Assembly: GCA_001438205.1 (NCBI GenBank)
Contig: LICG01000004.1
Coordinates: 1 to 64,000, forward strand
Source: Cryomorphaceae bacterium BACL7 MAG-120322-bin74
Lineage (GTDB): Bacteria; Bacteroidota; Bacteroidia; Flavobacteriales; Schleiferiaceae
DNA: 64,000 nt
Direction of reading: 5' to 3'
Shown here: piece after piece, positions 10,420 through 19,294 of the stretch
Layout: each line of letters opens with the position of its first letter
Position numbering within the stretch: the first letter of the stretch is position 1
The notes under the pieces: model-generated
What the model was told of the DNA's origin: nothing
Seen by the model: the letters and a program-made list of their open reading frames with translations, nothing else
The model's database searches: none
Program-made: the position numbers and the translations under genes

Positions 10420-12528
10420 TTAGGGGCGTACCCATCTTGACCGGAAGGCCTTTCCCTGGCGGTCCATCCCTTGCAGAATATACATTCCTGGTGGAATTTG
10501 TGAGACGTCCCATTTCCATAGAGACGCCGCATCTTGCCCTGCACTAAACCGGGCCATTTGCCGTCCGTCCACTTGGGTTATCTGCAACGAAACAAGTCCC
10601 CCCGTGTGGGTGGGTCCTTGTATGGACAACACTTGACCATCAAAGCGCAACAACCAATCCGAAATTTGGGCTGGGTCTAGCCCTATTCCGTAAATGACAA
10701 CCGTAGCGGTGGCACTGTCCGTTGTACAGGCATCGTAGGCCATGGCAGAAACCGTGTATGGGCCATTGGCGGCATACAGATGTGAAGCTATGCTATCCGT
10801 GCGTGTTTCTGAAACGCCATCGCCATAATCCCACATGACAGAATCGGCGCTTGTTGTACTTAACCAGAAAAAAGCAGAATCCATCAGCGTGTTGGTCTGG
10901 AACGCTGCAGAAAGAGGCGCACAAAGGGTAATGAGAGAACAAAGCGTGTCGCTCGCGCAGCTATTGACACTGACCGCACAAACCTGGTACGTCCCTGCTT
11001 GGCTATAGGTATGGTTCAATGCGGAAGCGCTTGACCATAAGGTATTGCCATCGCCAAAATCCCAATACACAGAATCTGCATTGAGGGAATTATTCGCCCA
11101 TTGCACACTCAGGCCATTGGATTGAAACTGTAACTGTGTCAAAGGCGCTTGGCATGGGGTCAAATCAAGCATTTGGGCATAGGGATGGGATACGCCACTG
11201 CGTAATTCGGCCCAAGCACCGATGGCTTTGCCTCCATTCATGCGCAAAAAGTGAATTCGGCTCTTTACCCCACTGGCATTTGTGGCCAAAGCCAATCCTG
11301 GAGGCGTGTGCATAAAGTTGCCCAAGCTATCTAATTCAATCAATAGTAGATCTTGGGCAAAAACGCCATTGCTATTGCCATCTGAGACGAGAAAAACAGG
11401 ATGGTCGTCATAGACCTGCAAATTGCCTCGATGTGAAATGTCACTGGTGCCTATGGAAAAAACGGTCAGGCCATTGCTGCCAAGTAAACGCGCACCTGTA
11501 GAGGCATGAATTTTTTGAACAGCCTCGCCCATATTGCCCTGGCTGGTGGTGGTCATCTCCGCGATGGCCCATAAATATTTTGAATCATCTCCTCGCGCCA
11601 AAGACATGGACCGCTCGTACAAGGTATTTTGCACCCCAAAATCAACCCCATTGGCTCCCCAGGGCAAGGTCCCATCCGGATTAATGCGCTGAATAAACGA
11701 CTGTAAATTCATGCCTTGCGCTCCGCCATAGCCGAAGTATGCTGTGTCGCCACGCGTGATAAGGTTGTACCGATTAAATGTATAGGTGTACGTGCCACTC
11801 GAAATGGCAACAGGTCCTGTCCATACTGCTGCCCCGGCTGAACTGTAACAATGTGCGAAGGGGAGAGCAGAAGGAGAGAATCCCCCTTTGTCATGAAAAA
11901 CCAAGATAAATTTGCCTGCACTGATTTCTACCAGTTCTCCCGGCACGGTGCTATGACTAGCAATAGTAGGCGTCACCGTAATGGGGGTAGTCCACTGTGA
12001 AACACCGGAGGCATTATACTTTTTGATCTGCGCATGGGTACCAGGCTGATAGCTTACGATCAGGTCACCTGAATTAAGGGGGAGCAGTTTTACACTATAG
12101 CCTTGGCCAACCGTGATGCCATTTGTTCCCCATGGCTTGGTTCCATTCGCTGAGACTTTATGGACACGCGCATCCCCGTTTCCCCCTGTCCCAGTTATAC
12201 CAACATAGAGATTGTGGTTGTTGTCCACGGCAATATCCCATGTGACCGTAGACGTACTCATGCCAATGCTGTTGTCCACAAGCAAGCCATTGGTGCCAAA
12301 TTGTGGCACGCCGGCAGAATCCAATAGTTGAACCCGCATTTCATAGTAAACGGGCGCTGAAACAGGCGACCAGAAGGCTATATAGGTTCGGCCATCCAGC
12401 GTAGCCTTGCTCATCAAATCATCTGTGGCACTTTGTGCCGCCAAAGTATTGAGCGCCGTATTGGTTGTCCACTGACCCAAAAGCGTTGTACTTGCAAGGG
12501 CTAGGCATAGGGAAAAGAGGTGTTTCAT
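10420..12528 (-). CDS. Secreted PKD-domain protein with type IX sorting-like C-terminus
   Basis: 702 residues with a clear signal peptide (MKHLFSLCLALASTTLLGQ). Residues ~25-455 form a repetitive beta-rich region with sequences like DSAGVPQFGTNGLLVDN and PDGTLPWGANGVDFG, as in Bacteroidota cargo with delta-60-type repeats. Two PKD domains follow, marked by YWDFGDGN (~490) and MWDYGDGV (~566). The last ~75 residues (LRFDGQVLSIQGP... ending PPGMYILQGMDRQG...) fit a type A C-terminal sorting domain, so secretion through the type IX system is expected. Surface adhesion or matrix binding is plausible; no catalytic motif is seen. Confidence 0.78.
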   Translation of the reverse strand: MKHLFSLCLALASTTLLGQWTTNTALNTLAAQSATDDLMSKATLDGRTYIAFWSPVSAPVYYEMRVQLLDSAGVPQFGTNGLLVDNSIGMSTSTVTWDIAVDNNHNLYVGITGTGGNGDARVHKVSANGTKPWGTNGITVGQGYSVKLLPLNSGDLIVSYQPGTHAQIKKYNASGVSQWTTPITVTPTIASHSTVPGELVEISAGKFILVFHDKGGFSPSALPFAHCYSSAGAAVWTGPVAISSGTYTYTFNRYNLITRGDTAYFGYGGAQGMNLQSFIQRINPDGTLPWGANGVDFGVQNTLYERSMSLARGDDSKYLWAIAEMTTTSQGNMGEAVQKIHASTGARLLGSNGLTVFSIGTSDISHRGNLQVYDDHPVFLVSDGNSNGVFAQDLLLIELDSLGNFMHTPPGLALATNASGVKSRIHFLRMNGGKAIGAWAELRSGVSHPYAQMLDLTPCQAPLTQLQFQSNGLSVQWANNSLNADSVYWDFGDGNTLWSSASALNHTYSQAGTYQVCAVSVNSCASDTLCSLITLCAPLSAAFQTNTLMDSAFFWLSTTSADSVMWDYGDGVSETRTDSIASHLYAANGPYTVSAMAYDACTTDSATATVVIYGIGLDPAQISDWLLRFDGQVLSIQGPTHTGGLVSLQITQVDGRQMARFSAGQDAASLWKWDVSQIPPGMYILQGMDRQGKAFRSRWVRP

Positions 12529-12592
12529 TGGAGCGGGTTGTTCCTCTAAAAGTACGGGAACTCACCTGACTATGAATCATCTCATTGTCCCG

Positions 12593-14251
12593 TTATTTCC
12601 CCCGCAAACGGTCTAGCCAATTCCCGCCCTTTTGGTTGCGGTTTTCATCGCTTTTAGACGTTGCCCCACCGGTGCCGGAGGCGTCATTTCCCCAATAGGA
12701 ATTGCCGCGTGCAGCGGGTCGACCTCCATCTTTTTTCTTTTGCGCAGGGGCCCTGAATTCTGTGTTTCCATGCTCACTTCTAGGCAATTCACCTGAAGGT
12801 TTGCTGCCATAATTGCGGCGACCACGGTGCGCGGTTGGACGATTACCCCCTTCAGGACGCGGTTGAGCTGTACGGTTGTTTTCACCCTCGCGTTGTGGTC
12901 CACGGCTTGAGACTTCGCCTCCACGTTGCGTAGTGCCGCGCTCTTGGCTGCCTCCTTCACGCGGGCCACGTGGGTTTTGCCCTCTTGGATTGGGCGATGC
13001 ACTGCGTTGGCCTTGGCTTGGGCCGCGATTGGAACGCTGTGACGAAGCCTCCCTCCTTGGAGGGCGTGCTTCGCGTTCTGGCTCTGCCATCTGTCCTTCG
13101 ACCACGGTACCCGGGATAAAAGGATGGACTTTTTCGACAGGGATATCCATTTTAATCAAACGTTGAATATCCTTAAGAAAGCTGCGCTCATCTTGGTCTA
13201 CAAACGACCAGGCTACGCCACTATGTCCTGCTCGGCCCGTTCGTCCAATGCGGTGCACATAGGTTTCGGGAATATTAGGGATCTCATAATTGATCACGTG
13301 GGTCAATTCATCAATATCAATACCGCGCGCAGCGATGTCGGTAGCGACTAACACCCGAGTCTCGCGCGATTTGAAATTCTTCAATGCATTTTGACGTGCA
13401 TTTTGGCTTTTGTTGCCATGGATGGCTTGCGCGGTAATGTCAAAGCGCAATAGGTCTTTCACCACGCGGTCAGCACCATGCTTTGTTCGGGTAAAGATTA
13501 AAACGGTTGGAATTTCTTTTTCAGAACCCTCCAATAAATGTTTAAGCAAGAACCGCTTGGTCTTTTGATCCACCAAGAATACTTTTTGTTGGACCGTTTC
13601 TGCCGTGGTAGATACCGCTGCTACAGCCACGCGAACGGGGTTGTTAAGCAGTTGGTCACTCAAGGTGACGACCTCTTTAGGCATAGTAGCGGAGAAAAAG
13701 AGGGTCTGCCGCTTTGCAGGCAGTTTGGCAATTATCTTTTTCACATCGTGGATAAAGCCCATGTCGAGCATACGATCTGCCTCATCTAATACAAAATGGC
13801 TCAAATGCCGCAGGTCAATAAAGCCTTGGTTCATTAGGTCCAAAAGGCGCCCTGGAGTGGCCGTTAAAATATCCACGCCGCGGCGTAAAGCATCTGTTTG
13901 GGGCTTTTGGCCTACTCCGCCAAATATGACGGCATGGCTTAGGGCAAGGTTTGCCCCATAGGTGCCAATACTCTCATCTATTTGTAAAGCCAATTCCCGT
14001 GTGGGGGTCATGATCAATACACGCACGGGGCGTTTGCCTGGATGCTCTGCAATAGGCATCAGGTGTTGCAATATGGGCAACGAAAAGGCTGCCGTTTTCC
14101 CGGTTCCGGTCTGTGCGGTCCCTAAGATATCACGTCCTTGTAGGGCGGATGGAATCGCTTGAGCTTGGATGGGAGTGGGGGTTTCGTACCCCTCGCGGGC
14201 CAACGCGTCCACGAGTGGGGAGGCGAGGCCAAGGTCTGTAAATGCTTTCAA
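12593..14251 (-). CDS. rhlE: DEAD-box RNA helicase, RhlE type
   Basis: 552 residues. All core motifs are visible: the Q motif (TPIQAQAIP), motif [22 protein letters not shown], motif II DEAD, motif III SAT, ARGIDI and [10 protein letters not shown]. From about residue 385 a low-complexity tail rich in Arg, Gly, Asn and Ser probably binds RNA. Such helicases act in ribosome assembly and RNA turnover. The start is TTG at 14251: it gives the expected short N-terminus, there is no nearby in-frame ATG, and a TACCTTTG promoter element lies just upstream, implying a nearly leaderless mRNA. Confidence 0.93.
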   Translation of the reverse strand: MKAFTDLGLASPLVDALAREGYETPTPIQAQAIPSALQGRDILGTAQTGTGKTAAFSLPILQHLMPIAEHPGKRPVRVLIMTPTRELALQIDESIGTYGANLALSHAVIFGGVGQKPQTDALRRGVDILTATPGRLLDLMNQGFIDLRHLSHFVLDEADRMLDMGFIHDVKKIIAKLPAKRQTLFFSATMPKEVVTLSDQLLNNPVRVAVAAVSTTAETVQQKVFLVDQKTKRFLLKHLLEGSEKEIPTVLIFTRTKHGADRVVKDLLRFDITAQAIHGNKSQNARQNALKNFKSRETRVLVATDIAARGIDIDELTHVINYEIPNIPETYVHRIGRTGRAGHSGVAWSFVDQDERSFLKDIQRLIKMDIPVEKVHPFIPGTVVEGQMAEPEREARPPRREASSQRSNRGPSQGQRSASPNPRGQNPRGPREGGSQERGTTQRGGEVSSRGPQREGENNRTAQPRPEGGNRPTAHRGRRNYGSKPSGELPRSEHGNTEFRAPAQKKKDGGRPAARGNSYWGNDASGTGGATSKSDENRNQKGGNWLDRLRGK

Positions 14252-14256
14252 GACCC

Positions 14257-14264
14257 CAAAGGTA
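14257..14264 (-). promoter_or_regulatory. -7 element TACCTTTG for rhlE
   Basis: A TAnnTTTG match on the minus strand ending five bases before the TTG start codon of the helicase gene. Confidence 0.55.
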
Positions 14265-14276
14265 CGGAGAATGCGC

Positions 14277-14873
14277 TCAGTAGGGTTCGGACGCCTCTAG
14301 CTCCCACTCTAGCCCCGTAGAGTCCTGGGCAACTGGAAAAGCTTGAAACACGTATCGAATGTTATCTTCAGAGTAAATCTCATACACCTCACCCACCTCA
14401 AATCCGCGTGCTTCGGCTTCTTTTGTGAGGAAAGGATAGACCCGGATGGCCCCGATGATCATCGACAAGTCATTTTTACGAGGAAAGTCCACCATGATGG
14501 CTTCTCCCTTGCCAATAGCATAGAGTGAAAGCGCACCATAATCCATGTTTCCAGGGGTGTTCATTTCTTCACCGGTCGCGAGGACTACGCCAACAAAGCT
14601 GTGCAAACTATCCGCTTCAATTTCCTTGGGATTGTCAAAGTAGCAGCCTACCATGGTCTCCGTAAGGATCCCCATAGAGTCTGCCATGGATTGCACTTTA
14701 GAAAAGGCAGGCCCTATTTCTTCATACGGGCCGGTGTGGTAGACTCCTCCAAGGAGGTAGCCCCCCTCTGTTCCTTCCAAAGGTGTTAGGGGAGAAAATA
14801 GCCCGAGGTAATACAAGAATCCTGCTGTACCCGACGTTAGGATGATGACAAGAATGAGAAGGATGCGTTTCAT
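14277..14873 (-). CDS. Membrane-anchored GyrI-like protein resembling eukaryotic TEX264
   Basis: 198 residues from ATG 14873; upstream codons in the same frame overlap the promoter and are not used. One N-terminal transmembrane helix ([24 protein letters not shown]) is followed by a GyrI-like ligand-binding fold: [36 protein letters not shown] and [14 protein letters not shown]. From memory, this order and the DNP...L...VG...GEE and EIY.ED.I patterns match human TEX264, an ER-phagy receptor with the same layout. The domain would face the periplasm. Ligand and role in bacteria are unknown. A TACTTTTG element just upstream gives an almost leaderless mRNA. Confidence 0.7.
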   Translation of the reverse strand: MKRILLILVIILTSGTAGFLYYLGLFSPLTPLEGTEGGYLLGGVYHTGPYEEIGPAFSKVQSMADSMGILTETMVGCYFDNPKEIEADSLHSFVGVVLATGEEMNTPGNMDYGALSLYAIGKGEAIMVDFPRKNDLSMIIGAIRVYPFLTKEAEARGFEVGEVYEIYSEDNIRYVFQAFPVAQDSTGLEWELEASEPY

Positions 14874-14878
14874 AGAGA

Positions 14879-14886
14879 CAAAAGTA
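14879..14886 (-). promoter_or_regulatory. -7 element TACTTTTG for the TEX264-like gene
   Basis: TAnnTTTG match on the minus strand, five bases before the ATG at 14873. Confidence 0.55.
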
Positions 14887-15085
14887 CAAGGAGTTTCAAC
14901 CATTTTATCCTGCGCGACTCCGAGCATTTGGAGCCAGGCGCTCCACAGGTCCAAAAAGAGCCAAAGCACATGAATAGTACCTCTCTAAAACTACCCTACC
15001 TATGTGCACATCCATACGCTGTGCCCCGGTTGCTGGAATCTGCACAAATGCCGTCGTTGGATTCTTCTTTCGAAAGCCGATCGCC

Positions 15086-15093
15086 TAACTTTG
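15086..15093 (+). promoter_or_regulatory. -7 element TAACTTTG for the 15098 operon
   Basis: TAnnTTTG match ending four bases before the ATG at 15098. Confidence 0.55.
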
Positions 15094-15097
15094 CCCC

Positions 15098-15283
15098 ATG
15101 TTTGGATGGTTAAAACCGAAAAGTCAGGAGGAAAAACTCCAAGCCTTGTATGCTCTAAAGCTGAAAGAGGCCTTTGAATTGTCTAAGATCAACCGGGCTG
15201 CGTCAGATCTAAAAACCGCAGAAGCGGAAAGGGTTGCCCAGGAATTGGATGCGCTTCGCGCTGCTAAGAACAAAAATGTATGA
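15098..15283 (+). CDS. Lacal_2735-family small protein
   Basis: 61 residues beginning MFGWLKPKSQEEKLQ and continuing with a highly charged helical stretch (ALKLKEAFELSKINRAASDLKTAEAERVAQEL). This matches the short Lacal_2735-type proteins common in Flavobacteriia, which have no known function. It is probably a single coiled-coil-like helix. Its stop overlaps the start of the next gene in ATGA (15280-15283), so the two are translationally coupled. Confidence 0.8.
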   Translation: MFGWLKPKSQEEKLQALYALKLKEAFELSKINRAASDLKTAEAERVAQELDALRAAKNKNV

Positions 15284-15876
15284 GATCCTTAAAAGGTGCA
15301 CGGGTTACCGTGTATTGTGCAGGCTCTGCCAAAACCAACCCTAAATACCTAGAGGGGGCGGAACGCTTAGCTAAAAAATTTATCGAACATGGCGCTGAAT
15401 TGGTCTTTGGAGGGGGTAAAACTGGATTAATGGGACATATTGCCACCCATATTGTGCAAGGCGGTGGAGTAGCACATGGAGTGATGCCCCACTTTCTTAA
15501 AAACGTTGAGATGAACCACCCGCTGGTGGAGGATTTCATTTTTGTGGACACCATGTCGGAACGCAAACAGCTGCTTTTGTCTAACACCGAAGGTCTAATT
15601 GCTTTGCCAGGCGGTTGTGGCACCCTAGAAGAATTGCTAGAAGCTATTACACTGAAGCGATTGGGTCAATATCTAAAACCCATTATTATTGTCAACCAAG
15701 AGGGCTTTTACGACCCCCAATTGGCCATGTTGGCCCGGATGGTAGAAGAAGATTTTATGCGTCCTGAACATCTACACTTATGGACGGTGGTCAACGACCC
15801 TGCAGAAGCCTTAGCGGCCATTCAGCAAACGGAAGACTGGGATTCGAACGCTTTGCAAAATGCCACCTATCAATAA
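15280..15876 (+). CDS. LOG-family (TIGR00730) nucleotide phosphoribohydrolase
   Basis: 198 residues with a Rossmann-like fold. The motif PGGCGTLEELLEAI (about residues 107-120) is the family PGGxGTxxE signature that binds nucleoside monophosphate and carries the catalytic Glu; R87 in MSERKQ is the usual partner Arg. The family splits nucleoside 5'-monophosphates (cytokinin ribotides, AMP) into base and ribose 5-phosphate. Cytoplasmic. ATGA-coupled to the Lacal_2735 gene. Confidence 0.9.
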   Translation: MRSLKGARVTVYCAGSAKTNPKYLEGAERLAKKFIEHGAELVFGGGKTGLMGHIATHIVQGGGVAHGVMPHFLKNVEMNHPLVEDFIFVDTMSERKQLLLSNTEGLIALPGGCGTLEELLEAITLKRLGQYLKPIIIVNQEGFYDPQLAMLARMVEEDFMRPEHLHLWTVVNDPAEALAAIQQTEDWDSNALQNATYQ

Positions 15877-15979
15877 GCTTAACGATTTCTTTTCCTTTGG
15901 GCTTTGGGAGGAATGCCCAATTCCCCTACTTTTGCCTCTCTTGAACTCAATCTGTTTAATCTAACCTCGCCCAAAACCC

Positions 15980-16822
15980 ATGAAAAAGGTTTTCACCCTG
16001 TTGCTCATTGCAGGTGTATTGTTTAGCTCTAGCGCATTCGCTCAAGAAGCGACGGAAGCTGCTGCCACTGAAATGGTTGCCGCTGACGAATCTGTAGCTA
16101 CTGACTCTAACGGTACCGCTGCCACAGCCTCTACTGCTGTTGTTGAAGAAGCTGTCACCGAAGAAGCCGCCCCTGAAGAAGAGGCTAGCTTCTCACAAGT
16201 TTTAAAGAAGCAGTTCATCGATGGTGGACCTTTCTTCATGTCTTTCGTATTGCTTGCCTTAGTATTGGGTCTTGCGTTGGTCATTGAGCGTATCCTTTAT
16301 TTGGCTATGTCTACAAGCAACAATGATAAGTTGTTGGCTGATGTAGAAGAAGCATTGAACAATGGGGGCGTTGATGCTGCTAAAGAGGTTTGCCGTGCTA
16401 CACGCGGACCTGTAGCGTCGATCTTCTACAATGGCTTAGACAAAATGAACGATGGTATTGACATGGTGGACAAAGCCATTGTTTCTGTTGGATCTGTAGA
16501 GAACGGCAAGCTTGAGCGTGGCGTATCTTGGATTTCATTGTTTATCGCTTTGGCGCCTATGTTGGGCTTTATGGGTACCGTTATCGGAATGATTGATGCC
16601 TTTGACGCGATTGAAGCGGCAGGCGACATCTCTCCATCACTCGTAGCGGGGGGAATTAAAGTGGCACTTTTGACTACGGTATTTGGTTTGATCACAGCGA
16701 TGATCCTTCAAGTTTTCTACAACTTGATCATTGCCATGATTGACAACATCGTAAACAAAATGGAAGACGCTTCTATCTCCTTCTTGGACTTGGTCGCTGC
16801 TTATCAAGAAAAGAACAAGTAA
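15980..16822 (+). CDS. exbB: MotA/TolQ/ExbB proton-channel protein
   Basis: 280 residues. A signal peptide (MKKVFTLLLIAGVLFSSSAFAQ) precedes an Ala/Glu/Thr-rich periplasmic linker (about 23-72), then a transmembrane helix near 80-107 and the paired ExbB helices (ISLFIALAPMLGFMGTVIGMIDAF near 190 and GGIKVALLTTVFGLITAMILQVFYN near 225). ExbB with ExbD uses the proton gradient to energise TonB-dependent outer-membrane uptake. It heads a four-gene operon running to 18313 with short gaps. The extra N-terminal signal and acidic linker are common in Bacteroidota and absent from E. coli ExbB. Confidence 0.92.
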   Translation: MKKVFTLLLIAGVLFSSSAFAQEATEAAATEMVAADESVATDSNGTAATASTAVVEEAVTEEAAPEEEASFSQVLKKQFIDGGPFFMSFVLLALVLGLALVIERILYLAMSTSNNDKLLADVEEALNNGGVDAAKEVCRATRGPVASIFYNGLDKMNDGIDMVDKAIVSVGSVENGKLERGVSWISLFIALAPMLGFMGTVIGMIDAFDAIEAAGDISPSLVAGGIKVALLTTVFGLITAMILQVFYNLIIAMIDNIVNKMEDASISFLDLVAAYQEKNK

Positions 16823-16833
16823 ACTAGCCAGAT

Positions 16834-17244
16834 ATGAAAAACGTGCGGGTAATTTCCATGGGAGCCGCCGTGCTGGCAGGGTTGGCAGGCGCGATCCCCA
16901 CATTGGGGATCTGGTTCTCCGGGTCAGAAGGTATGGTAAGCTCTGCCGTCGTTTTGACGGTCATTCTTGTCGTTGTAGCCGCTATTTTGGCGATTGGCAG
17001 CGCAGTGAACGGCATGCTTATCAATCCAGCCAGCTTGCGCAGTGCAGGGATGGGCGTGGGTGCCTTGGTAGCCATTTTCGTGTTGAGTTACATCTTAGCT
17101 GACGGCTCAGATTTTGCGATGTATGACAACGTAGATGAATCCACCACAAAGTGGGTATCTGCGGGGCTAAATGCCTTCTACATCTGCTTTATTTTGGCTG
17201 TAGGTGCTGTGGTGTACTCTTCTTTGTCTCGTATTCGTAAATAA
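16834..17244 (+). CDS. Operon-specific small membrane protein of the ExbBD cluster
   Basis: 136 residues with four hydrophobic helices (about 5-27, 36-58, 69-90, 113-130). No motif gives a function. Its position 11 bases after exbB and 11 bases before exbD, with the same direction, is a conserved arrangement in Bacteroidota, so a structural or regulatory part in the ExbBD energiser is likely but unproven. Confidence 0.75.
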   Translation: MKNVRVISMGAAVLAGLAGAIPTLGIWFSGSEGMVSSAVVLTVILVVVAAILAIGSAVNGMLINPASLRSAGMGVGALVAIFVLSYILADGSDFAMYDNVDESTTKWVSAGLNAFYICFILAVGAVVYSSLSRIRK

Positions 17245-17255
17245 GTTTTGGCCTT

Positions 17256-17828
17256 ATGGCTCGAAATAAACGTGCAATTCCTGAAATCAATGCAGGGTCG
17301 ATGGCAGACATCGCCTTCTTGCTTCTGATCTTCTTCCTCGTGACAACCACGATGGATGTGGACAAGGGCTTGATGGTAAAGCTTCCGCCATGGTCAGAAG
17401 AACCGCCACCCGAAGACAATGAAATCCGTGAAAAAAACATCTTTGTCGTCCTTGTGAATTCGAATAACCAATTATTGGTTGAGGAAGAATACATGGAGCT
17501 GAAGGATCTTCGTTCATCCACCAAATTGTTTATTGACAACAATGGGGATGGAAGTTGTGAAGATTGCCGAGGTGCACGCGATCCAAAGAGCTCTGAAAAC
17601 CCAACCAAAGCCATTATATCGTTGCAAAACGACCGCGGTACCAGCTATGACATGTTTGTCAAAGTGCGTAACGAACTTTTGGGAGCATATTCAGAACTCC
17701 GGAACGAACTTGCTCTTCGCAAGTATGGACGTGCCTACGACTTGCTCAATGAGGAAGGGAAGGCAGCCGTCTCTGAGGTCTATCCTCAGTTCATTTCTGA
17801 AGCAGAACCTGTAAGTGTAGGAGGATAA
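17256..17828 (+). CDS. exbD: ExbD/TolR-family biopolymer transport protein
   Basis: 190 residues. A short cytoplasmic start (MARNKRAIPEINAGSMADIAFLLLIFFLVTTTMDVD) includes the single transmembrane helix with the conserved Asp (D18) that carries protons in the ExbB-ExbD motor. The periplasmic part is longer than E. coli ExbD and contains an inserted segment with DNNGDGSCEDCRGA (two Cys, Asp/Asn-rich). Overlaps the following exbD start by one base (TAATG). Confidence 0.9.
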   Translation: MARNKRAIPEINAGSMADIAFLLLIFFLVTTTMDVDKGLMVKLPPWSEEPPPEDNEIREKNIFVVLVNSNNQLLVEEEYMELKDLRSSTKLFIDNNGDGSCEDCRGARDPKSSENPTKAIISLQNDRGTSYDMFVKVRNELLGAYSELRNELALRKYGRAYDLLNEEGKAAVSEVYPQFISEAEPVSVGG

Positions 17829-18313
17829 TGGCGCAGATTCGTAAGAAAAAATCCAAAGAAACTCCACCGGTATCTACGGCATCTTTGCCTGATATCGTCT
17901 TTATGTTGTTGTTCTTCTTTATGGTGACGACGACCATGCGTGAAGTCACCTTGCTTGTAAAGGTGAAAAAGCCAAAGGCAACGGAGATTCAGAAATTAGA
18001 CCGCAAAGATTTGACGACCTATATCTACATGGGTGCACCACGCAACACGGAGCTGTATGGATCTGAACCACGTATTCAATTGGATGATCAATTGGGTAGT
18101 GTGGGAGATGTGCAGTCTTTTGTCATTTTGAAGCGTGAAGAAATCAATGAGGCGGAGCGCCCCAAGTTCACGGTTTCGATCAAGGCGGATATTGATGTGA
18201 AGATGGGTTTGATTTCTGATTTGAAGCAAGAGCTCCGCAAGGCGCAGGCTTTGAAGATCAGCTATTCAACCAACCCTGCAGGTTCACCTGAAGAATTGTA
18301 TAAGACGTACTAA
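17828..18313 (+). CDS. exbD: Second ExbD/TolR-family protein
   Basis: 161 residues. The helix with the proton-carrying Asp is seen as TASLPDIVFMLLFFFMVTTTMRE (D24). The periplasmic domain ends with ISDLKQELRKAQALKISYST. Two different ExbD proteins per ExbB suggest a mixed ExbD dimer, the usual Bacteroidota arrangement. Last gene of the operon; a terminator follows within 25 bases. Confidence 0.9.
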   Translation: MAQIRKKKSKETPPVSTASLPDIVFMLLFFFMVTTTMREVTLLVKVKKPKATEIQKLDRKDLTTYIYMGAPRNTELYGSEPRIQLDDQLGSVGDVQSFVILKREEINEAERPKFTVSIKADIDVKMGLISDLKQELRKAQALKISYSTNPAGSPEELYKTY

Positions 18314-18334
18314 ACGATTAAAACGTTTAGCCTA

Positions 18335-18367
18335 AACCCGACGCAGTTTCTGTGTCGGGTTTTTTTA
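18335..18367 (+). terminator. Terminator of the exbB-exbD operon
   Basis: AACCCGACGCAG pairs with CTGTGTCGGGTT (one G-T pair) and a T-run follows. It overlaps the stop region of the convergent CPBP gene. Confidence 0.85.
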
Positions 18368-19252
18368 TGCTGCCCGGTGGGGTTTAGGCGCATGACGCTT
18401 TATCAGGAGCCAGCCTGCGCTAAGGGCTATAATGAGACCGCAGAGGATGATCCAAAAAGGAAGGACTTCTTCCATCGTGCCATAGGCATTAGGCCCGGCC
18501 TCTTGCGTCCAGTAGTAGGTGAGTCCATTATGAATGAGATGCGCACCAAAGCTGATCCACAAGCGGCCAGATAGATAATACACAAGTCCAAGGGTAAAGC
18601 CGGCTCCCACCAAGAAGGGCCATTGGATAAAGTTCATATGACCTATCGTAAAAGCAATCGTGGCGCCAAGAATGGCCATAAAAGGCTTGGCTTGCCCATG
18701 CAGAAATCTCTGTAGGCTGGCGCGAAAGAGAAATTCTTCCGAAAAGGCTGCGAGCACAACAAAGACGAGAATACTTGCGGCATGGTCGACCCAGGTCGGC
18801 ATAAAAAGCATGCGATCAACGGCAAGAGCACTTTGCGCTTGTGCCTCAAAATGGGGCGCCATAAAATCCATGCCATGCGCAGCGCCCACCCAGAGACTAT
18901 TACAGGCGTTTAAGGCGGGAAGGAGTGCGGGTAGTATAATCCATGCCAGAAGACTGTCCAGCGCACTCCATGAAGGCTGTAAAAGGGATGCTACACGCCC
19001 ATCATGCCAGCGTTGATAAAGAAAAAGGGCGGGCAGAAGAAACATGAACAGGGCATACAGACCTTGGCTCAATAGCAAAGAACGACCCACCCCCACCTCT
19101 GGTCGTGCAAGAATAGCCTCTAAGGTCATTCCGCCGTAGCCAAAGAGTTCCAGGCCTTTAGGTGCAATGAGCGCTGCTAAAAGGGCCCCAGTAAACAAGA
19201 CAAGGAGGAAGGGCAAAAATTCGGAACGACGAGAAGTCACATTCATGGACAT
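18365..19252 (-). CDS. CPBP-family intramembrane metalloprotease
   Basis: 295 residues with about eight hydrophobic helices. The CPBP (Abi/Rce1-like) signature is present: EEFLFR (paired Glu and Arg, near residue 168), an IGHMNF helix with His near 202, and HLIHNG near 237. These residues make a glutamate/histidine active site in the membrane. Bacterial members are linked to prenyl-protein or bacteriocin-related processing; here the substrate is unknown. Two ATG starts lie two codons apart (19252, 19246). Confidence 0.85.
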   Translation of the reverse strand: MSMNVTSRRSEFLPFLLVLFTGALLAALIAPKGLELFGYGGMTLEAILARPEVGVGRSLLLSQGLYALFMFLLPALFLYQRWHDGRVASLLQPSWSALDSLLAWIILPALLPALNACNSLWVGAAHGMDFMAPHFEAQAQSALAVDRMLFMPTWVDHAASILVFVVLAAFSEEFLFRASLQRFLHGQAKPFMAILGATIAFTIGHMNFIQWPFLVGAGFTLGLVYYLSGRLWISFGAHLIHNGLTYYWTQEAGPNAYGTMEEVLPFWIILCGLIIALSAGWLLIKRHAPKPHRAA

Positions 19253-19271
19253 GAGGTTGCTAATAAAGGGC

Positions 19272-19279
19272 TAATTTTG
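19272..19279 (+). promoter_or_regulatory. -7 element TAATTTTG for dusB
   Basis: Exact TAnnTTTG match. It contains the TTG that would otherwise be read as an earlier start codon of dusB, which argues for the ATG at 19295. Confidence 0.6.
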
Positions 19280-19294
19280 TCAAAAATCGGACAG

